Assembly: GCA_018457135.1 (NCBI GenBank) | Contig: JAGGDU010000178.1 | Span: forward strand, 1 to 64,000 | From: Trichodesmium erythraeum GBRTRLIN201 | GTDB taxonomy: Bacteria; Cyanobacteriota; Cyanobacteriia; Cyanobacteriales; Microcoleaceae | Direction of reading: 5' to 3' | Length of the DNA: 64,000 nucleotides | The notes under the pieces: generated by a model | Told to the model about the DNA's origin: nothing | The model's database searches: none | What the model saw: only the letters and a program-made list of their open reading frames with translations | Translations under genes and position numbers: made by a program | Shown: in pieces, positions 19,401 through 27,219 of the stretch | Numbering within the stretch: position 1 is the stretch's first letter | Layout of the letters: every line of letters starts with the position of its first letter

Positions 19401-20210
19401 AATCGCCGTTTCGTATTTCCCCAAAGAATAGTAAGCAGCACCCAAATTATTCAGGACACTGGCTTCCTCTTTACGATCTTTGATTTCTCGGAAGATAGGT
19501 AAAGACTGTTGATAGAAATTAATCGCCTCTTCGTATTCTCCCAAACCTCCACAAACATGACCCAAACCATCAAAAGCATTAGCTTTCCCTTTTGTATACC
19601 CGATCGCCTCTGCAATAGTTAAAGCCTCTTGAACATAAGCTTTTGCCGACTCATATTCTCCCAAAAAATGCTCCATGGCACCTAAACCATAGAGGCCATC
19701 AACCTCCCCCTGGCCATATTCAATTTCCCTAGCAATAGCCAAAGACTCTTGAAAAAGAGCAGTTGCCCTTTCCCTTTCTCTCAAAAACCTATAACTATTA
19801 CCCAAACCATTAATAGCATCAACTTCCCCTGGACGGTCCTTAATCTCTCGATATATCCTTAAAGTCAGTTCATAAAACTGCACTGCCCAAGAAAACTGAC
19901 TAACTTCATATTCACGCCGCCCCATTTTGCTCAAAAAATCCCCAATTTCCTTCCTTAGAGAAACCTCCCTCTCAGAACTTCCCAACACATCTCCCACCTC
20001 TAGGGCCAGACTTAACAGAGAATTAGCCCCATCCCAGTCCATATTATCTCTCAAACCTTCAACCTCCTGAGCCATTACCTCTAATAACTCCGAAGTATTT
20101 AGTTCAAGGTAGCTATTTAAAACCTGCTTAACTTCTGCCTCACCCGCGCAGTGACGTAACTGTGCAATTAAACGATGATAACTTTGTTGATTATTATTCA
20201 TTAACTTCAC
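16401..20210 (-). CDS. Giant TPR protein with C-terminal CHAT caspase-like protease domain
   Basis: 1269 residues. An N-terminal helical region is followed by about 14-15 tetratricopeptide units of exactly 40 residues (roughly 75-690; consensus LGxAYxxLGQYExAINFYQQSL). A helical linker leads to a CHAT domain (about 900-1269). The catalytic dyad is readable: His1052 in LLSSHHA and Cys1097 in LSCCETN. The closing motif is HPVYWSSFICAG. CHAT is a clan-CD (caspase/separase-like) peptidase fold. TPR-CHAT proteins include the protease of type III-E CRISPR (Craspase) and proteins with predicted conflict or programmed-death roles. Oddities are a charged coiled-coil insert of about 90 residues between the dyad region and the last motif, near-identical TPR DNA units, and a visibly GC-richer C-terminal half. 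Substrate and trigger are unknown. Confidence 0.93.
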   Translation of the reverse strand: MKLMNNNQQSYHRLIAQLRHCAGEAEVKQVLNSYLELNTSELLEVMAQEVEGLRDNMDWDGANSLLSLALEVGDVLGSSEREVSLRKEIGDFLSKMGRREYEVSQFSWAVQFYELTLRIYREIKDRPGEVDAINGLGNSYRFLRERERATALFQESLAIAREIEYGQGEVDGLYGLGAMEHFLGEYESAKAYVQEALTIAEAIGYTKGKANAFDGLGHVCGGLGEYEEAINFYQQSLPIFREIKDRKEEASVLNNLGAAYYSLGKYETAINFYQQSLRICQELKYRKGEAYVLNNLGLDYNSLGQYETAINFFQQSLPIYREIKDRKEEANVLKNLDDAYYSLGQHKRRIDVLKQSLPIKQELKDRKGEASVLNNLGVAYHHVGQYEKAINFYQQSLSINQELKDREGEANVLNNLGYAYDNWGQYETAINFYQQSLPISRKIKNREYEVCVLNNLGVAYYKLAQYERAINSYQRSLPISREIKNREYEVCVLNNLGDANYYLGQHQEAIDLYHKSLAISQKYQYRWAEADSRNGLGRIYYSQEKYQPALEFYQECFAIKAEIGDIPGEAKGRTNVALAYKSLQEPQRAIEFLQQSLEIFQQISDPEGQADCQNHLGVAYQDLKQHQQARNHYQASLEIATPEGMPTICLNAGQNYGHLEFQENNWSAAIAPYQKAIEAAEILRVRSLTDNRRQKVMIDAIEIYANTIQCHINLQQYDLALEYTERYRCKQLVDLIASKDLYQDEKMPEKVRNLMQEFEKLQGQIENIRDRDTREDSNNNRSSILPATRYWRAQNEIRNKSIIEKEIAKRKILEQIRKQDPVIAQGIQVAHLKFSQLQQLINNEHSAILSFYSTKTDTHIFILRQNSIQLHSCPQQGRDNLQQWLKENWFNLYVPDKNKNDNENKENYQKWQQQMPDLLAELANRLNIQKLIQNHLEDIEELILIPHQQLHLIPLGALPISDSEYLHDKYLIRTLASCQILSFCQDRVQLQTAPTYGIVENTQLDLPFSQLEAETVAQLCQVSPDKHLQGAEATVPKYRELLKQINRLLSSHHAVSRIDNNLESALMLAENQKITLGELLTPAYRFPELEEVFLSCCETNLGTPQPTDDMLTLNTGFLSAGARGVISTLWEVDDLASCIFSIIYHRLRAEGIDRVRAVQKTQQTMVKMTEKQLQQEIKTFKKQQKKRYKRELEALTEEQRDLETQEPQSKDSPEYQAWKEKLNNAIQKYVRKDQEQREFELRLKEARKREYPFSHPVYWSSFICAGLRD
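18721..19920 (-). repeat. In-gene 120-bp tandem repeats encoding TPR units
   Basis: The motif AAAGACTGTTGATAGAAATT recurs at exact 120-bp spacing (18781, 18901, 19021, 19141, 19261, 19381, 19501), with weaker units at 19621, 19741 and 19861. Units in the middle are nearly identical at DNA level, including synonymous positions. This indicates recent duplication or gene conversion rather than old divergence. Confidence 0.9.
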
Positions 20211-20439
20211 TCACATAAAAAAATTGTAATATATTTTGCGAAATTAATATTACTTATAGTAAACTCCGCATAGGTCAGGTAAAATCATAAATCCCTCCCT
20301 ATATTCAGCGATTTGATTTATTGATTTAAGTAGTTCTTCCAAACTAACATAGTTGCTAAATCAAATCAAAAAAATCATCACCTAAAAAATCTAAAATTTT
20401 CTAGAAATAACCCCTCTATTTGAGTCCGAACTTCTGGAG

Positions 20440-21375
20440 CTATTTCTCCAAACTTTCTGTTCCAGTCTCTAACCAATTCACCAGATTTTCCATAGTAGTC
20501 AGTTCAAATATCTCTTCTGCTAATAAATCTAATTTTTCTAAAGATAGCTGTTGTATTCGAGCCTGAATTTCCGGTGAAACTTCCCCCAATATTCGCCGAG
20601 CTAGACGCAATACTTGTTTAATTGCTTGCTGAATTTTCCCTTGTTCTTCTCCTTCTTTTACGCCCTCTTGTTTAGCTAAAATCACCTCTCCTTGTCTATC
20701 ACCAATAAATATTTCTTGTTTATGTAACTCCTCTAGTTCTTGATTATTTAAATCAGCTCGGTTAGCGATATTTAATGCTGCTTCTATTTCTGATACTTCT
20801 CCCAATGAAGAGGGTATTATCTCCAAACTAGGAGCAGATTTAAGAAAATATATCCATTTATCGCTGAGTGTTTCTAAAGCAGATAATTCTTTATTAAATT
20901 TCGGTAGTTCCAAAAATATTAAAGTTAATTCATCTCGGTAATTAAAGAACTCTGTGTCTTCTTTAAATCTAAATTTATTAATCATTTTGCCACTCTCTTG
21001 AAATAGCAAAAAATCCGTAATTATCAAGGTTATAAATGGTTGTAATCTTGGTTGTTCCGTTCTTAGACTTAATTGACTTCCATAGGTTTTTGCCAAATTA
21101 TAAATTACTCGTTTTTCAAAACCTTCTACGTTTAAGACTTGCATCTCAATAATAACTGTTGAACCATTATCTAATAAAGCTCTCACATCCAGATAAGTAT
21201 CCTTAATAGTGCTAGTATAGCCAGCATTATAGGGGTCAATAATTTCTAGAGATTGGATAATATTTTGATTGTCATAAACTATAGCATTGAGAAAACTAAT
21301 CAGGATTTTTTGACTGCGGTTAGAACCGAAGATTCTTTTAAAAGCAAAGTCAGTTTTCGGACTAATAAATCTCAT
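20440..21375 (-). CDS. Rpn family PD-(D/E)XK nuclease with DUF4351 tail
   Basis: Recombination-promoting nuclease/putative transposase family. It starts MRFISPKTDFAFKRIFG, the family signature. The nuclease core shows Asp63 in YLDVRALL and Glu77-Met-Gln79 in IIEMQV, matching the D...ExQ variant active site. The C-terminal DUF4351 helical tail (about 250-300) contains the usual ILGEVSPEIQARI pattern. Rpn proteins cut DNA and promote RecA-independent recombination. Many multi-copy cyanobacterial members are poorly understood, and some are considered mobile or defence-linked. XisI ends 29 bp upstream, so the two are probably co-transcribed. A 70-bp piece of a paralogue lies at 25067-25136. Confidence 0.92.
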   Translation of the reverse strand: MRFISPKTDFAFKRIFGSNRSQKILISFLNAIVYDNQNIIQSLEIIDPYNAGYTSTIKDTYLDVRALLDNGSTVIIEMQVLNVEGFEKRVIYNLAKTYGSQLSLRTEQPRLQPFITLIITDFLLFQESGKMINKFRFKEDTEFFNYRDELTLIFLELPKFNKELSALETLSDKWIYFLKSAPSLEIIPSSLGEVSEIEAALNIANRADLNNQELEELHKQEIFIGDRQGEVILAKQEGVKEGEEQGKIQQAIKQVLRLARRILGEVSPEIQARIQQLSLEKLDLLAEEIFELTTMENLVNWLETGTESLEK

Positions 21376-21404
21376 AAAATTTTCTCCTTTAAATATTTAT
21401 CAAA

Positions 21405-21740
21405 TTAACAAACTGCAAAATCAGTTATCTTGCGTTTTTCAGGAGTATAAAATCCCAAAACAATTTTGTCCTTGGGAACTCCTTCTGCTAACAATTCTCT
21501 TGCAATACCATCTTCAGTTCCGTCGCGATGAATCCAAATTTTATCATCTCTAATTTCCAAATGAAGTATGCAACCATGAACCATTTTATGACCTTCCACT
21601 CCCAAAATCATTAATAAATAATGCTTTTGTTCTCGGTCGAAAACCGTTCTTCTCTCTACTTCGCTATAGGAATAGCGCAACTTAGCATAGTCGCCGATTA
21701 TTTTCTCGATTATTTGTTGATATTTACTGATGATATCCAT
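21405..21740 (-). CDS. xisI: XisI family protein (element excision controlling factor)
   Basis: 111 residues, full length for XisI. It is recognised from the N-terminal YQQIIEKII, the central LLMILGVEG, the HLEIRDDKIWIHRDGTEDG core and the ending VPKDKIVLGFYTPEKRK. XisH and XisI were named for their role in excising the fdxN element in Anabaena heterocysts, together with XisF. Most cyanobacterial copies are XisH-XisI pairs unrelated to fdxN, and XisH has a nuclease-like fold. Here XisH is absent and an Rpn nuclease occupies the neighbouring position, so XisI may pair with a different nuclease. Confidence 0.92.
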   Translation of the reverse strand: MDIISKYQQIIEKIIGDYAKLRYSYSEVERRTVFDREQKHYLLMILGVEGHKMVHGCILHLEIRDDKIWIHRDGTEDGIARELLAEGVPKDKIVLGFYTPEKRKITDFAVC

Positions 21741-21949
21741 TCGATAATTACCTCCTCTAATTTTTAGAAAACCACTAAATTTTGATTACCATTTTAAAGG
21801 ATTATTAGGATATAATATTATATGGAAATAATTAGTAATAAAAAAACTTACCCCTCTTCTATTCTGACTCATTTAGGGGCGTTTAATATCCACCAGTAAA
21901 ACTGCGATTTGCCCCTACTTTTTCCTAACTTATTTATACCTATAATTGA

Positions 21950-22837
21950 TTAGCGATCGCTAATTTCCCCCATAATATCAATCAAACTAATATACTCATC
22001 CGCTTGCCTTTGCAAAAAGTGGTTAGTATGTCCTGGGGAAGCAAGAACTATCACCTTAATACCCAACCCTTGTAATTGTTCAACAAGTGGCAAATAATCA
22101 CCATCCCCACTACATAAAACCACATTTTTGAAATTCACCCCATGCTCCCTAATATCCAAAGCCAAATCCACATCAACATTAGCCTTAACTGTATTTCCAT
22201 AGACCGTAACAGGCTTTGTCTTCACCACATATCCATTTTTTTCTAAGTAATTAAACCACAATTTCTGCCGAGAACTATTATCATACTTCCCCACATAAAT
22301 TCGAGCTTCCAGAGAACCAAAATGAACATTAACATAGCGTTTTAATCTTTCATAATCAACCTTCATATTCAAACTTTTAGCAGCACCATCCAAATTTGCA
22401 GAATCAATTGCCAATAGGGTACGACGTTGAATCGGCACAACCTTTGAAGGCACCGACTTAAACCTTTCCTGAATAGAATTAATCCGATCTTCCAACAAAC
22501 AAATTTGATTACTTTGCTTACTACTTTTAGATAAAATTAAATTCTGGCGAGTGTCCTGAGTCTGAACTTTATGTTGTAGTTTATCAACAGTTTTTTGTCC
22601 CTTTTGAAATTGACGCTCTAAATTATTCAGTTGTTGACTGTGTTGCTGTAAAAATTGTAAATTATTATTATCGTTATTAAATTTAACCTCAGCAATTTGT
22701 CCCAATAAATTACGTTTTTCTTGTAACAACAAAGGAAGTAAAAATAAAGGAGAAATCGAACGTTGTAAAAGAGAACAAAATATAAATAGAGCAATGCAGA
22801 TATGGCGTTGGCTCACTTCCGAAAAATTAACTTTCAT
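21950..22837 (-). CDS. NYN-domain (PIN-like) nuclease with hydrophobic N-terminus and coiled coil
   Basis: The C-terminal NYN domain (about 138-290) is a predicted metal-dependent RNase of the LabA/DUF88 type. Acidic residues are in place: Asp145 with Asn148 in AIDSANL, Asp222/Asp224/Asp228 in VDVDLALDI, and Asp245/Asp247 in CSGDGDYLPLV. It begins with a hydrophobic stretch (about 12-38, ICIALFIFCSLL...LFLLPLLL), which could anchor it in the membrane. A Gln/Asn-rich coiled coil (about 40-125) follows. Membrane tethering of an RNase domain is unusual for NYN proteins and is inferred from sequence only. The gene lies in the minus-strand accessory island, about 280 bp downstream of the DUF1822 gene and about 210 bp upstream of XisI. 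Confidence 0.88.
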   Translation of the reverse strand: MKVNFSEVSQRHICIALFIFCSLLQRSISPLFLLPLLLQEKRNLLGQIAEVKFNNDNNNLQFLQQHSQQLNNLERQFQKGQKTVDKLQHKVQTQDTRQNLILSKSSKQSNQICLLEDRINSIQERFKSVPSKVVPIQRRTLLAIDSANLDGAAKSLNMKVDYERLKRYVNVHFGSLEARIYVGKYDNSSRQKLWFNYLEKNGYVVKTKPVTVYGNTVKANVDVDLALDIREHGVNFKNVVLCSGDGDYLPLVEQLQGLGIKVIVLASPGHTNHFLQRQADEYISLIDIMGEISDR

Positions 22838-23051
22838 ACTTTTAAAAATATTAATAACTTCACATGATAATTAAACTATCCGTGGAAATAAAAAAATGTT
22901 GCACTTGCTAAATATAAAAGCTATACAACCGTTCTGATTTAAAAGTAATCCAACCTCTATCAATAGAACTCCCAGAAGTGTTGCATTAAACTAAGCACTT
23001 TACTCTAAAATAACATCTCTTTGACAACAGTTTTCATATCCGTAAACCACA

Positions 23052-23079
23052 GTAGGGACGTTGCACCGAACATCCCTAC
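23052..23079. repeat. Inverted repeat GTAGGGA...TCCCTAC
   Basis: A perfect 7-bp inverted repeat encloses CGTTGCACCGAACA. This matches the widespread cyanobacterial intergenic palindrome type (GTAGGGACGTT...). It lies between the DUF1822 and NYN genes and may act as a transcript hairpin. Confidence 0.65.
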
Positions 23080-23121
23080 AAAGTTGTGATGATAGCGATG
23101 TGAGCGATCGCCTAATCTCCA

Positions 23122-23910
23122 TTAGTTCTGTGGCAAAACCTGCGCCAATTTCTCCATTAATGCCTCCGCTAAATCTCCTAATTCTCGCAATTGTTCTAAC
23201 TCCTCATCAGTGAACTCATTAACTTTCTCCTTGCTTCTGCTCGCGGTCGCCAAATTGCTCTCTGGGCGATAATTATAAAATACCGCAGTCGCCTTCGCCG
23301 TGTGGGAATAGTGCGGTTCCATGCGGTGTATTTTTTCCAACTGAAGGACCAACTCCAGTCGAGATTTTATATTTAAACACTCCTCAACCTTTGCAAACAC
23401 AGGGTCCTCATAAACCTGAGACATATACTCAACTCGCTCCAAGACAGTCAAGAAATTCTCCAAAGGCTCCAACTCCTCTAATTCTAAATCTTCAAAATCA
23501 TCATCTGGATCCATAATAGACAAAAATCCCAATAATTCTGCTTCCTGTAAATCATTATCAAACCTAACAAAAACATAACCGAGCCGATCCCGTCTAACTT
23601 CCGGTGGCAAAGTTATTTCTTCTTGGTCTGGTAATACAGGGCGACATTCCACAGAAATATCTATGTGGGGAATAAATAAATCTGCTATATCATAACAAAG
23701 ACGCTCTATGGGGTTCCAGGCGCTACTATTTTCTAGATCAGTTTCTATCTGCACAATTTTTAGGAAATTATGCACCGCACATACAGCTAAAGTGTTTAAA
23801 TAAACCTTAGTTCTTTTAGCTTTACCTTTTTGTTCAGCGGCAAATTTTTCAGCGTATCGGCGAGCATCTTCAGTAATAGGTATTTTTAGCCCAAAAGTTT
23901 CTGTTTGCAT
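23122..23910 (-). CDS. DUF1822 family protein
   Basis: 262 residues, full length for DUF1822, a family almost confined to multicellular cyanobacteria. The start MQTETFGLKIPITEDARRYA and the interior AVHNFLKIVQIETDLENSSAW are family hallmarks. No catalytic motif is known. It starts 35 bp after the stop of the sigma-like gene, so they form a pair. As I recall from other cyanobacteria, the usual order is sigma factor, DUF1822, then CHAT or other effectors, which suggests a signalling module or sigma-factor partner. The function is inference. Confidence 0.9.
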   Translation of the reverse strand: MQTETFGLKIPITEDARRYAEKFAAEQKGKAKRTKVYLNTLAVCAVHNFLKIVQIETDLENSSAWNPIERLCYDIADLFIPHIDISVECRPVLPDQEEITLPPEVRRDRLGYVFVRFDNDLQEAELLGFLSIMDPDDDFEDLELEELEPLENFLTVLERVEYMSQVYEDPVFAKVEECLNIKSRLELVLQLEKIHRMEPHYSHTAKATAVFYNYRPESNLATASRSKEKVNEFTDEELEQLRELGDLAEALMEKLAQVLPQN

Positions 23911-23945
23911 AGTTATTTCTCCTGAATTAATTCTTGTAAATTTTG

Positions 23946-24815
23946 TTATAGTTCTGGGGATAGTTCCTGAGAAATTTTCTTACAAGTCCGTAGCCAAAAA
24001 GTCCGTAAACTACTATAATTAACTCCGAACTCCAATGCAACTTGCTTCAAATTTTTCGAAGGTTCCTCAAAAAAAAGACGTTGAGCAACAGCCTGAAAAG
24101 TACATTCGGGACAGCTGCGCATATGATATTTACTATCCTTGACTATTTCCAAGAACATATTAATGTTTTGTTTTTGCTCTTCCCCAATAGCCTCCTCCAG
24201 AGGTCCAGGGTCCTCACTCTCTAAGAAATCGCCAATGGTCAAATCATTATCAAAATCATTGGTACTATTAGGAGCATCCAGAGATTTTGGTTTACTTCTG
24301 ATTATTTGGTTAAATCTCTGTTTTGGGGTTAAGGGTTTATTTCCTTTATTGTCATCTCTAGACTTGGGATATAAGTCTATTACCTTGTATCTCAAACGCA
24401 GTTTTTCGTTAATCCAAGTTACCAAACTTCCTTTTAAAGATTGGCCTGCAGGTTCAAACTCAGCGGGAAACTTTTTGTAAAACTCTTCCCAAGTCTCCTG
24501 CAATATATCTTGGTAGTCATGATAATACTCGCTAGAATTGCTAACTTTTTTTAGTCCTCTTAATTTTTCAATTTTCTTAAATAAAGGAACAAATGCTAGA
24601 CGGCGCTTTCTATCATTGGTTTGCCGACAAAAGTTAGCGATCGCCTCATATAGTTCTAAATCTTCAGCACTCCCATTACAAACATTCCTAATTTTAGCTA
24701 GATACTCATCTTGTGAGTCAGAATTTTTTGTCATAACTTGCCCTAGTACTTCAATGTCCAAATAGGATTTTACTAAATCAGTATGAGACAAAAGGGTGTT
24801 TTTGGTTTTGACCAT
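23946..24815 (-). CDS. Sigma-70-like (ECF-type) RNA polymerase sigma factor
   Basis: The region-2-like segment lies at about 100-150 (DYQDILQETWEEFYKKF). After an acidic linker, region 4 at about 235-283 contains a helix-turn-helix (LKQVALEFGVNYSSLRTFWLRTC). A CxxC pair (SCPECTF) lies just before region 4, reminiscent of zinc-binding or redox-sensing ECF variants. It is divergent from group 1-2 sigma factors. An ATG at 24734 (MTKNSDSQDEYLAK) with AGGGCAAG upstream is a plausible alternative start, giving 262 aa. It would direct a regulon that may include the island, probably with DUF1822 as partner; this is inferred from the 35-bp spacing. Confidence 0.82.
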   Translation of the reverse strand: MVKTKNTLLSHTDLVKSYLDIEVLGQVMTKNSDSQDEYLAKIRNVCNGSAEDLELYEAIANFCRQTNDRKRRLAFVPLFKKIEKLRGLKKVSNSSEYYHDYQDILQETWEEFYKKFPAEFEPAGQSLKGSLVTWINEKLRLRYKVIDLYPKSRDDNKGNKPLTPKQRFNQIIRSKPKSLDAPNSTNDFDNDLTIGDFLESEDPGPLEEAIGEEQKQNINMFLEIVKDSKYHMRSCPECTFQAVAQRLFFEEPSKNLKQVALEFGVNYSSLRTFWLRTCKKISQELSPEL

Positions 24816-25066
24816 ATTTACTTATCGCCCCTTCCTACTTTGTTTAGTTTTCAGAGAAAACCTAAAGCCCATATTCTTCTCTCAGAGTTTTTTCCTTGTT
24901 GTTGCAAGTATTTTGATTATTTTTAATCATCTAATTTTTTTGATTAATAAGTAAAAGTTATAAAAAAGTTTTTTGGTGCTCACTAGGGCTTGCCGAATAA
25001 AAGCATGAATTCATATTGGTATTACCATTTTTTTTATCGAAAAAACTACCAGGTTTTCAGCCCTTC

Positions 25067-25136
25067 AAAAATATATCCATTTATTGCTGAGTGTTTCTAA
25101 GGCAAATAATTCTTTATTAAATTTCGGTATTTCCAA
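25067..25136 (-). pseudogene. Fragment of a second Rpn-family nuclease gene
   Basis: Matches 20845-20914 inside the intact Rpn gene base for base except for a handful of substitutions, in the same orientation. In the minus frame it reads NKELFALETLSNKWIYF, against NKELSALETLSDKWIYF in the intact protein. No further homology is visible on either side, so this is a truncated scrap. Confidence 0.85.
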
Positions 25137-25172
25137 GCAAACGCTCCGCAAGCATGACTTACCAAGACCCTT

Positions 25173-25293
25173 GCCCTAAATGGGTAGTGCTATAAAACCC
25201 AACAAAATAAAACCAGAAAATTATTTTTGCAACAAAATTCATTTTCTGTTGATAGAAAAATATCCCTAACTCAACTCACTATATCAAACCCAT
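25173..25293 (+). repeat. ~120-bp direct repeat, copy A
   Basis: Runs from GCCCTAAATGGGTAGTGCTA to CAAACCCAT and aligns along its whole length with 25385-25506, with shared blocks such as GGTAGTGCTATAAAA, AATTATTTTTGCAACAAAAT and GATAGAAAAATAT. Confidence 0.85.
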
Positions 25294-25384
25294 ATAGTGC
25301 TAAACACAAGAATGCATTCAAAAGTAATCCCTGAGACAAATTCTTTCTACAGCAATGCTTCGTAAACAGCATTTACCGCCCACC

Positions 25385-25506
25385 GCCTTAAATAGGTAGT
25401 GCTATAAAATCGAACCAAACAAAACCATGAAATTATTTTTGCAACAAAATCAATTTTCTCACCGATAGAAAAATATTCCTCACTCAACCCAATTGATCAA
25501 ACCCAT
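25385..25506 (+). repeat. ~120-bp direct repeat, copy B
   Basis: Second copy of the element at 25173-25293, ending 21 bp before the start of the membrane-protein gene. It therefore forms that gene's proximal promoter or leader. The duplication may have duplicated a promoter. Confidence 0.85.
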
Positions 25507-25527
25507 AAAACCAAAAAAACACAACTC

Positions 25528-27219
25528 ATGAAACTACCACAACAACCGACAATACCGAATACTCAAAATATTATCTCTTGGCTAAAATTCCAAAGCCCCT
25601 CACAGCTTGAAAACCTAGAGTCTGTGAACAAAACCTCTAAAAAGAACCCTCTTTTCTGGTGTTATTGGTTAAAAAATCTGGTTTGCGTCGATCCCAATGA
25701 ACTACATGGCACCGGTTATGTATCTAAAGAATTAGAAAAATCCTCTCTAGTAACAGCCTCCGTTACAACCTTTGCCAATTGGTGGAATGCATTCACAACC
25801 TTGCCATTCTTAATTTTTATGTTCGACAGCATGGGAATACTCACCTGGCCTATTGCTGTATTGGCTAACATAGGGCTAATTAAACTAGGCAACGCTCTCG
25901 CTACCGGTGCCGCCTCCAATCAACCCATAAGCATACGCTTTGCTCGAATTGGTAGCAGCGGTTTCATTGCCATCAACCTCATCCTAACCATCACATCAGG
26001 AGTCGGTTCAGAACTACTATTAAATCAATCCGGTTTGAGTCGAAAATTGGGAGAACAGTTAGTTCAAGAATCTATTTTTGAACCTTTGGAAAAGGAAATT
26101 TCAGATATTCAAAATAATAAAACTCTGGAGAAAACTCGCAACAGATGTGATACCTTAGAGCGTAAGCTCGAACAACTGCCCCCCAACGACCCCAAAAGGG
26201 ATGAACTCTACCTAGCTGCTCATGGTCCATATGCAGATAGATTTAACCTGGGCGGTTATAGCTACTATAAAAACAAGGACATAGAACAATGGCCTGCATG
26301 TCCTAAAGCTAACGAGCTAGAAGCTATAAGGGATAACGATCTCAAAGTTCCCAAGGAAAAGTACCAGCAAAAAATAAAAGAAGTCAAAAACTATGGTAGT
26401 GATCTAGTCTACCTCAAAGCGGTTAGACCCAAAATTTATGACTCACGGTTTAATGAAAAAGGAGAAATTAAATCTGGAACAGAAGCAACAAGAGTAGCAA
26501 TAGTATTATTCACCAAGAAATTATTTAGCCTTCAGTGGGCAGACCTCGGACAGAGTCTATTTGTTATGAGCATATCCGTGATCACCTCAACTGTAGCTAT
26601 CTGGATCACCATTTCTTATTCAAAACGAGAAGATGTTCAACTTTCTAAAAGTACAGCAGTAATTAACGCCAGAGATGTGTTCATTAATAAGACTATTTCT
26701 AGCTTAGACAACAACCAAGCAGACATGCAAGAACTGGACAAGAAGCTGTTAAGAGGATTTTTTAGCGAGCTAAGACGCACTGGAAAGTGCAATTATCCAC
26801 CCTTTGTTAAGTACGTCAAATTTGCCAGAGATATCGAAAAATCCCAGCATTTAAGAGACAATATAGAAACAGTTGAAACTGCTGTAGAACAAATTAAAAA
26901 TGGTTTTCAGCAGTTAACAGATAGTATCAACGACCCAGAAAATACTGCCGCTAACGATGCTAAAAACCTTATTCATCAAGGATGTGATTCTATCATACTC
27001 TTAGCCTTAGAATACTTCCAGACGGAATCTCAGGTTAAGGAATTAATTAAAACAATACAATATGTACAAGGATATCTACAACATTCCCATGTAAATCAAT
27101 CATTAGCAACTCGCCAAATTGGCTACCTGCAAGAGCTATTAACTTCCAGTATTAATTTAGGCGATCGCCTAAAGAAAGCTATTCAAAAAAAATATAACAC
27201 CATCATAGGAAATCACTAA
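25528..27219 (+). CDS. Unknown membrane protein with long cytoplasmic coiled/helical segments
   Basis: 563 residues, no family recognised. Hydrophobic segments lie at about 75-125 (two passes, FANWWNAFTTLPFLIFMF and ILTWPIAVLANIGLIKLGN), about 138-158 (GFIAINLILTITSGVGSELL) and about 335-360 (FVMSISVITSTVAIWITISY). Between them is a charged helical region of about 170 residues, and a helical C-terminal domain (about 375-563) follows. The stop codon overlaps the start of the pentapeptide protein by one base (TAATG), so the two are translationally coupled and likely form one complex. The gene is divergent from the sigma-like/DUF1822 pair and could be its target. Confidence 0.7.
   Translation: MKLPQQPTIPNTQNIISWLKFQSPSQLENLESVNKTSKKNPLFWCYWLKNLVCVDPNELHGTGYVSKELEKSSLVTASVTTFANWWNAFTTLPFLIFMFDSMGILTWPIAVLANIGLIKLGNALATGAASNQPISIRFARIGSSGFIAINLILTITSGVGSELLLNQSGLSRKLGEQLVQESIFEPLEKEISDIQNNKTLEKTRNRCDTLERKLEQLPPNDPKRDELYLAAHGPYADRFNLGGYSYYKNKDIEQWPACPKANELEAIRDNDLKVPKEKYQQKIKEVKNYGSDLVYLKAVRPKIYDSRFNEKGEIKSGTEATRVAIVLFTKKLFSLQWADLGQSLFVMSISVITSTVAIWITISYSKREDVQLSKSTAVINARDVFINKTISSLDNNQADMQELDKKLLRGFFSELRRTGKCNYPPFVKYVKFARDIEKSQHLRDNIETVETAVEQIKNGFQQLTDSINDPENTAANDAKNLIHQGCDSIILLALEYFQTESQVKELIKTIQYVQGYLQHSHVNQSLATRQIGYLQELLTSSINLGDRLKKAIQKKYNTIIGNH

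Larger units (their letters stand above)
24816..25527. other. Repeat-rich spacer between divergent operons
   Basis: Contains the promoter side of both the sigma-like gene (minus) and the membrane-protein gene (plus), a 70-bp fragment of an Rpn gene at 25067-25136, and two copies of a ~120-bp direct repeat. Confidence 0.6.

Noticed and set aside
18721-19920. Regular 120-bp repeats considered as a CRISPR-like array
   Set aside because: The periodicity equals 40 codons, the frame is open throughout and translates to TPR helices. Repeats and intervening parts are all coding.
24042-24765. Plus-strand frames opposite the sigma-like gene
   Set aside because: Antisense shadows of a gene with clear region 2 and region 4 features.
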